Shown: one piece after another, positions 1 through 7,903 of the stretch | Layout: every line of letters starts with the position of its first letter | Numbering within the stretch: the first letter of the stretch is position 1 | Assembly: GCA_902494195.1 (NCBI GenBank) | Contig: CABUSH010000010.1 | Location: 17,980-81,979 of the forward strand | Direction of reading: 5' to 3' | From: an uncultured Collinsella sp. | GTDB taxonomy: Bacteria; Actinomycetota; Coriobacteriia; Coriobacteriales; Coriobacteriaceae | Length of the DNA stretch: 64,000 nt | The notes under the pieces: generated by a model | The model's input: only the letters and a program-made list of their open reading frames with translations | The model's database searches: none | What the model was told of the DNA's origin: nothing | Translations under genes and position numbers: made by a program

Positions 1-1101
1 CTTGGCGAGCACGCTACCGAGCTTCTCCTGGAAGGCAACCTTGGCCAGACGCTCACGGAATTCGTCGAGGGAGATCTTCAGGTCCTCCTCGTAGAAGAAC
101 TTAGCGTCGTCCAGACGGGCGCGCACGACGCGCTCGTTGCCGTCGATCACGCGCTCGGCGTTCTCGGGCTTGCTGTTGGAGACGACCACGAACTCACGCG
201 TGAGCTTACCCTCGCCGTCATAGATCGGGAAGTAGCGCTGATTGGTGAGCATGGACTCGCAGATGATCTCGTGCGGGACCTTGAGGAACTCCTCGTCGAA
301 GGTACCGACGAGCACCGTCGGCCACTCGCAGAGGTTGATGACCTCTTCGAAGACCTTCTTGGGCGTATCAACATGGCAGCCGGGACGGGCAGCCTCGACC
401 TCGGCGATACCGGCAAGGATGGCCTCACGACGACGCTCAGCAGAGAGCACGCCGGCGTCCTCGAGCACCTGCTCGTAGACGGCGGGGCTGGCAACCACAT
501 GGTCACCAGGGCCAAGTACGCGATGACCACGCGTGGTGTTGCCACTCGTCACGTCGGCAAACGACACGGGAACAACATCCTCGCCCAAAAGGCAGCAGAT
601 CCAACGGACCGGACGAACAAAGGTCGCGTGCTCGTGGCCCCAGCGCTGGCTGCGGTAGTTGGGCCACTGCAGGCCGGCAATAGTCTTCTCGCACAGAGCG
701 GTCAGAATCGGCGTAGCCGGTGCGGAGGGAATGTTCTTCTCGGCGAACACATACTCGCGACCGTCAGTGTCCTCGCGTCGAACCAGGTCCTCGGCAGCCA
801 CACCGCACTTGCGGGCGAAGCCCTGGGCGGCCTTGGTGGCGTAGCCGTCGGCATCGAAGGCAATGTTTGCCGCGGGACCGCGCTTGACCTCATGGACCTC
901 ATCGGTCGCAGTGGCGACATCGGCCACGAGCGCAGCCAGACGACGAGGGCTCGAGATCACGCGGACCTCGCCATGGGCCAGACCGGCCTCGTCGAGGCCC
1001 TTGGCGATCATGGTGCCAAGCTGCTTGACGGCATTGTTCAACGGTGCGGAGGGCATTTCCTCCGTACCAATCTCAAACAGGAAATCCTTAGCGTCTGCCA
1101 T
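1..1101 (-). CDS. glyS: Glycyl-tRNA synthetase beta subunit, 3'-truncated by window edge
   Basis: This is the beta subunit of the bacterial alpha2beta2 glycyl-tRNA synthetase, which charges tRNA-Gly in the cytoplasm. The frame is open from the left edge to an ATG at 1101-1099, so 367 N-terminal codons are visible out of the roughly 690 usual for the family; the C-terminal anticodon-binding part lies outside. The N-terminus carries the family signature FEIGTEEMPSAP, followed by a helix leading to SSPRRLAALV. The start lies 3 bases after the glyQ stop (TAA GCC ATG), so the two subunits are co-transcribed and probably translationally coupled. There is no visible defect in the part present. Confidence 0.93.
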   Translation of the reverse strand, partial: MADAKDFLFEIGTEEMPSAPLNNAVKQLGTMIAKGLDEAGLAHGEVRVISSPRRLAALVADVATATDEVHEVKRGPAANIAFDADGYATKAAQGFARKCGVAAEDLVRREDTDGREYVFAEKNIPSAPATPILTALCEKTIAGLQWPNYRSQRWGHEHATFVRPVRWICCLLGEDVVPVSFADVTSGNTTRGHRVLGPGDHVVASPAVYEQVLEDAGVLSAERRREAILAGIAEVEAARPGCHVDTPKKVFEEVINLCEWPTVLVGTFDEEFLKVPHEIICESMLTNQRYFPIYDGEGKLTREFVVVSNSKPENAERVIDGNERVVRARLDDAKFFYEEDLKISLDEFRERLAKVAFQEKLGSVLAK

Positions 1102-1104
1102 GGC

Positions 1105-2016
1105 TTACGCCACCTCGCCTTCCTGGTCGGCATTCTCGTTGACTCCGGCGACCTCGGCCATGTAGGCCTCGCAGCACGCCTTGGCGACGGCGCGGACGCG
1201 CAGGATGTAGTTGGCACGCTCGACCGCGGATAGGGCACCGCGGGCATCGAGCAGGTTGAAGGCGTGGCTGCACTTCATGACACAGTCGTACGCCGGCAGC
1301 GGCAGCTTTCGCTCCAGGCAGGAATGGCACTCGGCCTCGTAGTCGTCAAACTTCTGACGCATCATCTCGACGTTGGCGACCTCAAAGTTATAGGCACTGA
1401 ACTCGCGCTCGTTCTCGAGGAACACGTCGCCATAGGTCATGGGCGTGCCGTCGGGCAGGTAGCTCCACACCAGGTCGTAGACGGAGTTGACGCCCTGCGC
1501 ATACATGGCGATACGCTCCAGGCCATAGGTGATCTCGACAGGCACGGGGTCGACCTCGATGCCGCCCACCTGCTGGAAGTACGTAAACTGCGTGACCTCC
1601 ATGCCGTTGAGCCAGACCTCCCAGCCAAGACCCCAGGCGCCGAGCGTCGGGCTCTCCCAGTCGTCCTCGACAAAGCGGACGTCATGGTCGTTGGGGTCCA
1701 GGCCAATGGCGGCCAGCGAACCCAGGTAGAGCTCCTGGGCGTTGACCGGCGAGGGCTTGATGAGCACCTGGAACTGATAGTAGTGCTGCATGCGGTTAGG
1801 GTTCTCGCCGTAGCGGCCGTCGGCGGGACGGCGGCAGGGCTGCGCATAGCAGGTGCGCCACTCGGCGGGACCGAGCGAGCGCAGCGTGGTCGCGGTATGG
1901 AAGGTACCGGCACCGACCTCGGAGTCATAGGGCTGCATAATGACGCAGCCCTGCTCGCCCCAGTACTGCTGGAGGCGCAGGATGATGTCTTGGAAGGAAA
2001 GCGATGAAGCGTTCAT
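1105..2016 (-). CDS. glyQ: Glycyl-tRNA synthetase alpha subunit
   Basis: This is the alpha (catalytic) subunit of heterotetrameric glycyl-tRNA synthetase. The 303-residue product matches the usual length of about 290-305. Family blocks are easily read: FQDIILRLQQYWGEQGCVI at the start, QPYDSEVGAGTFHTAT, the RRPADGRYGENPNRMQHYYQ segment, and ITYGLERIAMYAQG toward the centre. It is the first gene of a glyQ-glyS pair, with glyS starting 3 bases downstream. The 59-base gap to lepB upstream holds a TATAGT box (minus strand, near 2065) that could be the -10 of its own promoter. That promoter is a guess because no good -35 is seen. Confidence 0.97.
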   Translation of the reverse strand: MNASSLSFQDIILRLQQYWGEQGCVIMQPYDSEVGAGTFHTATTLRSLGPAEWRTCYAQPCRRPADGRYGENPNRMQHYYQFQVLIKPSPVNAQELYLGSLAAIGLDPNDHDVRFVEDDWESPTLGAWGLGWEVWLNGMEVTQFTYFQQVGGIEVDPVPVEITYGLERIAMYAQGVNSVYDLVWSYLPDGTPMTYGDVFLENEREFSAYNFEVANVEMMRQKFDDYEAECHSCLERKLPLPAYDCVMKCSHAFNLLDARGALSAVERANYILRVRAVAKACCEAYMAEVAGVNENADQEGEVA

Positions 2017-2075
2017 GCCTCTAATATCCCCTCGTCGAAACGATTACACGGTTAGGTACTGTACTATAGCGGTTT

Positions 2076-2645
2076 TTAGTCGATAGCGCCGATGCGGTTG
2101 AGCGGCCAGTAGCGCACAAGCGCCACAGCGATCAAATCAGAGCGATCGACGGGACCAAAGTAGCGTGAGTCGGCAGAGTTTTCGCGGTTGTCGCCCATCA
2201 CCCACACGCACCCGTCGGGAACGGTGTAGGGATAGCTTACCTGAGCGCCGGGCGCTTGGACCGAAAGTGGCCAGCTCATGCCCGTCGTATAGTCCTCGTC
2301 GAGCGCTTGGCCGTCAACGACCACCTTGCCATCCTGCAGGTCGACCGTCTGGCCGGCCGTGGCAATAACGCGCTTGACAAGAACATCATGCTCGGAGGTG
2401 CCATCGGGGTTGTGAAACACCACGATATCGCCCTGCTTGACGGGCTGACCGAGCTCGAGGCTCACCTTTTGCGCCAGGATCTGGTCGCCAATCTCGATTG
2501 TGTCCTCCATAGAGCCGGTGGGCACCACAAAGGGCTCGACCACAAAGGTGCGGATCAGGAAGGTGGCCACAAGCGCGATCGCGATGACCGCGATCCACTC
2601 AAAAGCGCCCCTCAACGCGGAATGTTGCGTAGGAACCATACTCAC
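2076..2645 (-). CDS. lepB: Signal peptidase I
   Basis: This membrane serine protease cleaves signal peptides from exported proteins. The 189-residue product has one N-terminal membrane segment (about residues 15-34). The nucleophile motif PTGSMEDTI follows, with Ser45, and then the general-base Lys91 in DVLVKRVIA and the late box VMGDNRENSADSR. The GTG at 2645 overlaps the trmD stop by 4 bases (GTGA); a second start, ATG at 2639, would shorten the protein by two residues. It is the last gene of rpsP-khpA-rimM-trmD-lepB. It is a short, single-spanning, Gram-positive-type enzyme. Confidence 0.95.
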   Translation of the reverse strand: MSMVPTQHSALRGAFEWIAVIAIALVATFLIRTFVVEPFVVPTGSMEDTIEIGDQILAQKVSLELGQPVKQGDIVVFHNPDGTSEHDVLVKRVIATAGQTVDLQDGKVVVDGQALDEDYTTGMSWPLSVQAPGAQVSYPYTVPDGCVWVMGDNRENSADSRYFGPVDRSDLIAVALVRYWPLNRIGAID

Positions 2646-3400
2646 TCCTCGCTCTGCGAATACGAAGCGTCAAGGATCTCCTGCGCGTAAGCGCGCTCCT
2701 CGGGCGTGAGCCGCGCAGTCTCGATCAGGTCGGGACGCCAGCGACAGGTGCGCTCGATGGCATTCTTGCGGCGCCAGGCATCGACCTTGGCGTGATCGCC
2801 GCTCACGAGCACCGGAGGAACGCCCTCGCCGTTAAACTCGGCGGGGCGGGTGTACTGCGCGTACTCGAGCAGGCCTCCGTCCTCGGCGGTCGAGAACGAC
2901 TCGTCCACGTTGCTCATCTCGTCGCCCAGGGCGCCGGGAATGAGGCGTACGACGGCATCGGCAACGACCATCGCGGGCAGCTCGCCGCCCGTGAGCACAT
3001 AGTCGCCGATCGACAGACGTTCATCGGCATACGCATACGCGCGCTCGTCGACGCCCTCGTAACGGCTGCACACAAACAGCAGGCGCTCACTTTTGAGCAG
3101 GCGCTCGGCCACATGCTGCGTAAAAGGCTCGCCACAGGGGGTAAAGAACACCACAGTGGGCTTAGGACCCTCTGCGCTAATGGCCTCGATGGCCTCTGCG
3201 ATAGGCTCGACCTTCATGAGCATGCCCTGCCCGCCGCCGTACGGCTCGTCATCGACGGTACGATGGCGGTCGTGCGTCCAGTCGCGCAGGTTATACGCCT
3301 TAAAATCAAAAAGGCCGGCCTTGCGGGCGCGGCCCAAAATCGATGTGGACATAACGGGCTCAAACATCTCGGGAAAGACCGAAAGGGTCTCGATCAGCAT
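2642..3400 (-). CDS. trmD: tRNA (guanine37-N1)-methyltransferase
   Basis: This SPOUT-class methyltransferase places m1G at position 37 of tRNAs that read CNN codons and so prevents +1 frameshifting. The 252-residue protein begins MLIETLSVFPEMFEPV and contains the family blocks EPYGGGQGMLMKVEP and RYEGVDERAY. It also has the trefoil-knot AdoMet-binding segment SIGDYVLTGGELPAMVVADA. It follows rimM by 10 bases and overlaps lepB by 4, the classical rpsP-rimM-trmD ribosome-maturation operon order. There are no missing residues or frameshifts. Confidence 0.97.
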   Translation of the reverse strand: MLIETLSVFPEMFEPVMSTSILGRARKAGLFDFKAYNLRDWTHDRHRTVDDEPYGGGQGMLMKVEPIAEAIEAISAEGPKPTVVFFTPCGEPFTQHVAERLLKSERLLFVCSRYEGVDERAYAYADERLSIGDYVLTGGELPAMVVADAVVRLIPGALGDEMSNVDESFSTAEDGGLLEYAQYTRPAEFNGEGVPPVLVSGDHAKVDAWRRKNAIERTCRWRPDLIETARLTPEERAYAQEILDASYSQSEE

Positions 3401-3410
3401 GTTGTCCTCC

Positions 3411-3932
3411 CTACTTGTCCATATCGATCAGGCCGTCCATAACGTGGACGGAAATTGTTCCTGTGTCGGGAAGATCGAGCACAACCTGCTCGATCACGGG
3501 AATCAGTACCTCGCCGTACCGATCGCCCTCGACAACCCAAACATCGTTCGCGGGCGTCGACATGATCTCGACGATCATGCCGAGCGAACCGAAGCGCTCG
3601 TCGACCACCTCGCGACCCATCAGGTCGGTATAGGCAGCGTCGAGCGAATCGAGCTCAAAGTCGTCGCGATTTGCCAGCACATAGCATCCCGTGATGCCCT
3701 CGGCGGCCGTCAAGTCGTCAATGCCCTCAAACGAGACCAGATCGCCATCGCCCGTATCGGTGACGGACACGACCGTGCAAAAGCGGTCGCGCTTGAGCGC
3801 CGGCGGCGTCAGGGCGACGCGCATGCCCGGCTCTAATACAGAAGGAAGCCCCCGCAGCGGCTGCGCGAGGACCTCCCCCTTCCTTCCGTGCGGCTTGACC
3901 ACACGGGCGATGTTTTTGTACTGGGACCTCAA
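3411..3932 (-). CDS. rimM: 16S rRNA processing protein RimM
   Basis: RimM assists late assembly of the 30S head by binding ribosomal protein S19. The 173-residue product has the N-terminal barrel signature ARVVKPHGRKGEV and a C-terminal PRC-barrel ending in VIEQVVLDLPDTGTISVHVMDGLIDMD, close to the typical C-terminus. The proposed start is TTG at 3932, 4 bases after the khpA stop. No strong Shine-Dalgarno sequence is seen at that spacing, so translation may be coupled to khpA. Homologues usually begin only a few residues before the VKPHG motif, which fits this start. Confidence 0.93.
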   Translation of the reverse strand: MRSQYKNIARVVKPHGRKGEVLAQPLRGLPSVLEPGMRVALTPPALKRDRFCTVVSVTDTGDGDLVSFEGIDDLTAAEGITGCYVLANRDDFELDSLDAAYTDLMGREVVDERFGSLGMIVEIMSTPANDVWVVEGDRYGEVLIPVIEQVVLDLPDTGTISVHVMDGLIDMDK

Positions 3933-3936
3933 GGTC

Positions 3937-4221
3937 CTAGCCCAGAACCTCTACCTCGACAGCAGTGTCGAGGCGAGCGGCCAGTGCACGGGCGAGCGTG
4001 CGAATGGCCTTGATGGTACGGCCACGACGGCCGATGACCTTAGCGACGTCATCCTCGGCGACCGAAACCTCAATCGTAGAGGCGTCATCACCATCGATGA
4101 CCTCAAGGCTCACGGAATCCGGGTCGTCGACGATCTGAACAACGAGATATTCGACGAGATCGGCGATGCGATCTGAGAGCATTGCCTCACCCTCGAGCTG
4201 TGCAGCGTCAACCTCAGGCAC
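3937..4221 (-). CDS. khpA: KH-domain RNA-binding protein KhpA
   Basis: This is a small single-KH-domain RNA-binding protein. In Gram-positive bacteria KhpA works with KhpB/Jag in RNA binding and in control of cell elongation and division. The 94-residue protein has the central KH GxxG loop within VAKVIGRRGRTIKAIRTL (around residues 58-75). An N-terminal helix contains LVEYLVVQIVDDPDSV. It sits 3 bases after rpsP and 4 before rimM, its standard position between those genes. The N-terminus, before MLSDRIADL, is about 13 residues longer than in many homologues, so ATG at residue 14 is an alternative start. Confidence 0.93.
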   Translation of the reverse strand: MPEVDAAQLEGEAMLSDRIADLVEYLVVQIVDDPDSVSLEVIDGDDASTIEVSVAEDDVAKVIGRRGRTIKAIRTLARALAARLDTAVEVEVLG

Positions 4222-4224
4222 GAT

Positions 4225-4566
4225 TTACTCCTCGGCGCCCTCAGCGGCCTCAGCGGCAGCCTTAGCGGCCTCGGCCTCTTTGGCGAGCTGCTTCTTGGAC
4301 TTCTTGACGACGGTCTCGGTCTTCTCGCCCTCGTTGGCGGCCTTGACCAGAGCGGCGACGGCGTCGGTGAGCTGAGCGCCCTTGGACTGCCAGTCGGCGA
4401 TCTTCTCGAGGTCGAGGTTGATGGTCTTGGGGGCGGTCATCGGGTTGTAGCGGCCAACCTCCTCGATGATACGACCGTCACGCGGGGCGCGGGAATCGGC
4501 GACGACGACACGGTAGTACGGACGCTTCTTAGCGCCGTGACGAGCAAGGCGAATCTTGACTGCCAA
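4225..4566 (-). CDS. rpsP: 30S ribosomal protein S16
   Basis: This is ribosomal protein S16 of the small subunit body. The start chosen is TTG at 4566-4564, giving AVKIRLARHGAKKRPYYR after the initiator, the invariant S16 N-terminus. A strong GGAGG at 4579-4575 lies 8 bases upstream and decides this start over an upstream in-frame ATG that would add 12 unrelated residues. The product is 113 residues against about 80-90 in most bacteria. The extra length is a C-terminal Ala/Glu/Lys-rich tail (KKSKKQLAKEAEAAKAA...), a type of extension seen in several actinobacterial S16 proteins. It is the first gene of rpsP-khpA-rimM-trmD-lepB. Confidence 0.95.
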   Translation of the reverse strand: MAVKIRLARHGAKKRPYYRVVVADSRAPRDGRIIEEVGRYNPMTAPKTINLDLEKIADWQSKGAQLTDAVAALVKAANEGEKTETVVKKSKKQLAKEAEAAKAAAEAAEGAEE

Positions 4567-4622
4567 AGGAAACTCCTCCAACCAAGCAGCTTTAGGCTGC
4601 AACTACAAACAAACAGTTGAAC

Positions 4623-4723
4623 ATAATACGCCATCGACGCGGGCAGGTGAAGTCCGTGAGACCAACTTCTTCGGTGTAGTCGAGGGCAAATCCATATCTT
4701 AGACAAGAATTCGGGATTTGCAA
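4623..4723 (-). promoter_or_regulatory. Candidate promoters of the rpsP operon
   Basis: Two sigma-70-like promoters can be read on the minus strand upstream of rpsP. The distal one has -35 TTGCAA (4723-4718), a 16-base spacer and -10 TAAGAT (4701-4696). The proximal one has -35 TTCACC (4651-4646), a 17-base spacer and -10 TATTAT (4628-4623). Either gives a leader of roughly 50-130 bases. This is motif reading only; no start site is known. Confidence 0.4.
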
Positions 4724-4767
4724 GCACATACACGCACCCCACATGAGCTGCGCGGTATACTCATGAC

Positions 4768-6021
4768 ATGGAAAGACGCGAACATACATACGGTTATGAG
4801 GATGCCATGGGCGTCACGCCGCCTCCCTGGACGGGTCCGGCGGTGGGACTCATGGACCTCGATGCGTTTTTTGCGAGCGTGGAAATGCTCGATCATCCCG
4901 AATGGCGAGGAAAGCCGCTCATCGTGGGCGGAGACGCCGATTCGCGTGGCGTCGTGTCTACGTGTTCGTATGAGGCACGTCGCTTTGGCGTGCACTCTGC
5001 CATGGCCTCGGCCGAGGCGCGGCGCTTGTGCCCGCAAGCCATTTGGACGCACGGGCACTTTGATCGCTACCGCGAGGTGAGCGCGCAAGTCATGGCGATT
5101 CTCGCCGAGGAGACGCCGCGCGTTGAGCGCGTATCCATCGACGAAGCCTTTATCGATATCACACCGGGTCGCTTTGCGCCCGAAGACCCGCTGCTGGTTG
5201 CGCGGCGTATAAGCGACCGCGTGGCAGCGCTGGGAGTGACGTGCTCCATTGGCGTGGGCTGCAACAAGACGGTTGCAAAGATCGCAAGCGAGCGGGATAA
5301 GCCGTTTGGGTTGACCATCGTGCGCCCCGGAACCGAGCAGCGCTTTTTGGCCGCACTGCCGGTATCTGCCATGAGTGGCATTGGGCGCTCGGCCGAGGAG
5401 CGACTGCGCCGCATGTGCATCTACACCCTCGGAGAGCTATCGCGTGCACCGGAATCCACCTTGGCCTCTATTTTTGGCGTCAATGGCGAGCGCATGCGTC
5501 AGCGTGCGCTGGGACTCGAAATCTCTGAAGTCACGAGCCTCGATGAAGAGCGCGAGGTCAAGTCGGTCAGCAATGAACGCACCTTTGCTAAAGATTTGAC
5601 TGAGCGTGGGGATATTGAGGCGGCGATTGCGCTGTTGGGAGAGTCAGTGGGACGCCGTCTGCGCCGTCAGGGGCTGACGGGTGCCACGGTAACGCTCAAG
5701 CTCAAGTATTCGTATGGCAGCGGGCGTACGGCACAGCGCCGGCTGCCTCATCCGACCGACGATGAGAACATTTTCGTGGCGGTTGCACTCGAACTGCTCG
5801 ACAATATCTGGCAGGAAGGCATGCATGTTCGCTTAGCGGGCATCGGCATGAGCGACTTCGACCACCAAGGCGGGATCCAAACCGACCTGTTCTGCGAAGT
5901 CGATGATCGCGGAGCCCAATCCAGCGACCGCCGCGACCTCTCCGTCGCCATCGACGCCGTCCGAGACAAGTTCGGCGACACCGCCCTATCCTTCGGCCGC
6001 CAATCCCGCTTCAACGATTAA
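4768..6021 (+). CDS. dinB: DNA polymerase IV (Y-family)
   Basis: This is an error-prone translesion DNA polymerase. The 417-residue protein has the Y-family palm motifs: VGLMDLDAFFASVE (first catalytic Asp), the YEARRFGVHSAM fingers segment, and RVERVSIDEAFIDIT with the SIDE catalytic acidic pair. The CSIGVGCNKTVAKIASE block and a helix-hairpin-helix thumb (VSAMSGIGRSAEERL) follow. The little-finger domain follows from about residue 250. It is the only plus-strand gene in the first 26 kb and lies divergent from rpsP. A TATACT box at 4753-4758 puts the likely transcript start only a few bases before the ATG. The message may therefore be leaderless, or translation may begin at the ATG at 4807, which has a GAGGAT upstream. 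It lacks the C-terminal beta-clamp motif in obvious form. Confidence 0.95.
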   Translation: MERREHTYGYEDAMGVTPPPWTGPAVGLMDLDAFFASVEMLDHPEWRGKPLIVGGDADSRGVVSTCSYEARRFGVHSAMASAEARRLCPQAIWTHGHFDRYREVSAQVMAILAEETPRVERVSIDEAFIDITPGRFAPEDPLLVARRISDRVAALGVTCSIGVGCNKTVAKIASERDKPFGLTIVRPGTEQRFLAALPVSAMSGIGRSAEERLRRMCIYTLGELSRAPESTLASIFGVNGERMRQRALGLEISEVTSLDEEREVKSVSNERTFAKDLTERGDIEAAIALLGESVGRRLRRQGLTGATVTLKLKYSYGSGRTAQRRLPHPTDDENIFVAVALELLDNIWQEGMHVRLAGIGMSDFDHQGGIQTDLFCEVDDRGAQSSDRRDLSVAIDAVRDKFGDTALSFGRQSRFND

Positions 6022-6033
6022 CCGCCTTTGGGC

Positions 6034-6076
6034 AAAAAGAAAGCCGGGCAGGTGCGGAAAACCGCACCTGCCCGGC
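6034..6076 (-). terminator. Intrinsic terminator of the obgE-nadD-yqeK-rsfS operon
   Basis: A perfect 15-bp stem (6043-6057 with 6062-6076, loop of four A/T) is followed on the minus strand by TTTCTTTTT. It lies just beyond the rsfS stop and between the converging dinB and rsfS ends. The T-tract is on the minus-strand side only, so it is assigned to rsfS, though the stem may slow dinB transcription too. Confidence 0.85.
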
Positions 6077-6117
6077 GATATGCGTGAGGGTAGCTAAACC
6101 CCGTCTCAAATGAGCTA

Positions 6118-6573
6118 CTAGAGGAGGTTGAGGGGGAGCTGGGGGGCGTCTCCCCAGAGTTTCTCGAGGCGGTAGAAGTCGCGGGCTTCGGGAGTGAAGA
6201 CGTGGACGACAACCGAACCATAGTCCATGAGCATCCAGGTCTTCTGCTCGCGACCCTCGATGGAGAACGGGTGCTCGCCGCAAGCCTCGGCGACCTTCTC
6301 CTCGATCTCGTCGACGATAGAATCGACCTGGCGGTTATTGGTACCGGTGGCAAGCACAAAGTAGTCGCATACGTCGGAAAGCTCGGTCAGGTCGAGCACC
6401 TGAACGTCCTCGCCCTTCTTGTCGTAGGCGGCCTGCGCAGCGGCGCGGGCGACATCCTCGGCGGCGACACCGCTCGCGGACAGCGAGGCGGCGGTGCGGT
6501 CGGACGTGGCGGCGAAGCTCTTGTGCTCCACGTTCTCAAGAATCTGCTCGTCAGTCATGGTCTCGTCGGCCAT
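6118..6573 (-). CDS. rsfS: Ribosomal silencing factor RsfS
   Basis: RsfS (RsfA/Iojap family) binds L14 on the large subunit and blocks subunit joining under poor nutrition. The 151-residue product has the family core AQAAYDKKGEDVQVLDLTEL, then SDVCDYFVLATGTNNRQVDSI and WMLMDYGSVVVHVFTPEARDFYRLEKLW. ATG at 6573 is chosen because AAGAGG lies five bases upstream; a GTG at 6594 would add seven residues. The N-terminus carries about 35 extra Ala/Ser-rich residues before the conserved domain. It ends the obgE-nadD-yqeK-rsfS series, the usual nadD-yqeK-rsfS order of Gram-positives. Confidence 0.93.
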   Translation of the reverse strand: MADETMTDEQILENVEHKSFAATSDRTAASLSASGVAAEDVARAAAQAAYDKKGEDVQVLDLTELSDVCDYFVLATGTNNRQVDSIVDEIEEKVAEACGEHPFSIEGREQKTWMLMDYGSVVVHVFTPEARDFYRLEKLWGDAPQLPLNLL

Positions 6574-6601
6574 GGAATACCTCTTTCTAGACACACCCGA
6601 G

Positions 6602-7210
6602 CTAGCGCAGCTGGGCGTAATGGTTGTAAATCGTAATAGCCGTGGGATAAAGATAGCGCCCGGACTGGATCACATAGACCAAACCCTGCGCAAAACAGGA
6701 GAAGAACAACTCGTCGAGCGTCGACTCCCCCACCATCTTGCGCAGCGCATGCGCATAGTCGCCGTGGCGGTTGGGCTCGATGGCATCGGCCACAAAGACC
6801 ACCATATCGAGCGGCGTCATGTCGCAGGCACCCACGGTGTGACGGTCGACAGCCTGGAAAACGGCCGGCGACAACTCGGGGAAAAGCTGCGGAAGCTCAT
6901 AGGCGGCAACAGGACCATGCAAAAGCGGCGTCGCGGCGGAAGGAGAGCCGGCAATCTTAATGCCGTAATGCAGAGCGCGCGTAACCAGCTCGTCGTCGGA
7001 GAGCACTTTGTCCCAGTCGTGGATCAGACCGGCAGCAGCGGCATCAAAGCGGTCAACGCCGTAGACCTCGGCCAGATGAAGTGCGGTCTCGGCAACACCC
7101 AGCGAATGCACATAGCGCTTGCGCTTATCCTTCATGCGAACATCGAGCAGCTCTTGAATGCGCTTGAGCAGCGCGCGCTCATCGCCCTCAAACTGATCCT
7201 CTACCGACAA
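6602..7210 (-). CDS. yqeK: HD-domain hydrolase, YqeK family (probable Ap4A hydrolase)
   Basis: YqeK proteins are HD-domain, metal-dependent hydrolases; characterised members symmetrically cleave diadenosine tetraphosphate. The 202-residue protein shows RYVHSLGVAETALHLAE (first His), GLIHDWDK (the HD pair) and a later HGPVAAYEL His. The VDRHTVGACDMTPLDMVVFVADAIEP block closes the metal site. The start is TTG at 7210, with GGGGG a few bases upstream. It lies between nadD (12-base gap) and rsfS, its conserved neighbours. The Ap4A activity is inferred from the family, not visible in the sequence. Confidence 0.9.
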   Translation of the reverse strand: MSVEDQFEGDERALLKRIQELLDVRMKDKRKRYVHSLGVAETALHLAEVYGVDRFDAAAAGLIHDWDKVLSDDELVTRALHYGIKIAGSPSAATPLLHGPVAAYELPQLFPELSPAVFQAVDRHTVGACDMTPLDMVVFVADAIEPNRHGDYAHALRKMVGESTLDELFFSCFAQGLVYVIQSGRYLYPTAITIYNHYAQLR

Positions 7211-7222
7211 CGTAGACCCCCA

Positions 7223-7900
7223 TCACTCAAAATCTTCTTGGCCCAATTCGGCATATAGCCTGCGTTTGCGAATGTAGCCGAGCACGGACTCGCTCGTAAG
7301 GTAGCGCACGCTCATGCCGCGGGCAACTCGCTTACGAATGTTCGTCGAGCTGATCGCCAGCGCCGGAATCTGAATATAGCGCACGTCGAACGGCAGCCCC
7401 GACTCTTTGATTCGGGCACGCGCCGTATCGATATCAAAGCCCGGTCGCGTCGCCGCAATAAAGGTAGCAAGCTCAGCGATTCGTTCGGCATCATGCCAGG
7501 TCACGATATCGATAATCGCGTCGGCGCCCGTAATAAAGTAGAGCTTTACCTGCGGCGGGTAAAAGTCGCGAAGGGCATGAAGCGTATCGGCCGTATAGGT
7601 TACGCCCGGGCGGTCGATCTCGAACCGGCTCGCCAAAAAGGCCGGGTTCGCGGCGGTGGCGAGGACCGTCATGGCATAACGGTCCTCGGCAGGCGTCACC
7701 GGCTTGTCAAGCTTAAAGGCGGGAGACCCTGCCGGCATAAAGAGCACAGCGTCCAAGTTGAGCGACTCGCGCGCCTGCTCGGCAGTCACCAGATGCCCGT
7801 AATGGATGGGATCAAAGGTGCCACCCATAATGCCGAGCCTAAACTCCTGCCCGTCCTCTAGAGGAAGCTCGGGCAGACCGATTCCACCGCGCAGCGACAT
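7223..7900 (-). CDS. nadD: Nicotinate-nucleotide adenylyltransferase
   Basis: NadD converts nicotinate mononucleotide and ATP to deamido-NAD in NAD synthesis. The 225-residue protein has the nucleotidyltransferase signature GIMGGTFDPIHYGHL (around residues 23-37), then AGSPAFKLDKPVTPAEDR and FITGADAI. The ISSTNIRKRVARG motif closes the nucleotide site. About 20 residues precede the usual N-terminus. The ATG at 7900 lies 3 bases after the obgE stop, so it belongs to the same transcript. Confidence 0.95.
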   Translation of the reverse strand: MSLRGGIGLPELPLEDGQEFRLGIMGGTFDPIHYGHLVTAEQARESLNLDAVLFMPAGSPAFKLDKPVTPAEDRYAMTVLATAANPAFLASRFEIDRPGVTYTADTLHALRDFYPPQVKLYFITGADAIIDIVTWHDAERIAELATFIAATRPGFDIDTARARIKESGLPFDVRYIQIPALAISSTNIRKRVARGMSVRYLTSESVLGYIRKRRLYAELGQEDFE

Positions 7901-7903
7901 GGC

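Noticed and set aside
271..1233. Long plus-strand open frame opposite glyS
   Set aside because: It is the antisense shadow of glyS and glyQ, favoured by high GC; no family features are seen in its translation.
2017..2075. Glycine riboswitch or T-box ahead of glyQ
   Set aside because: The 59-base gap is too short for either, and no T-box sequence or specifier stem is visible.
4768..4800. LexA box at dinB
   Set aside because: GAAC and GTT half-sites near 4780 are spaced too far apart for the Gram-positive GAAC-N4-GTTC operator.
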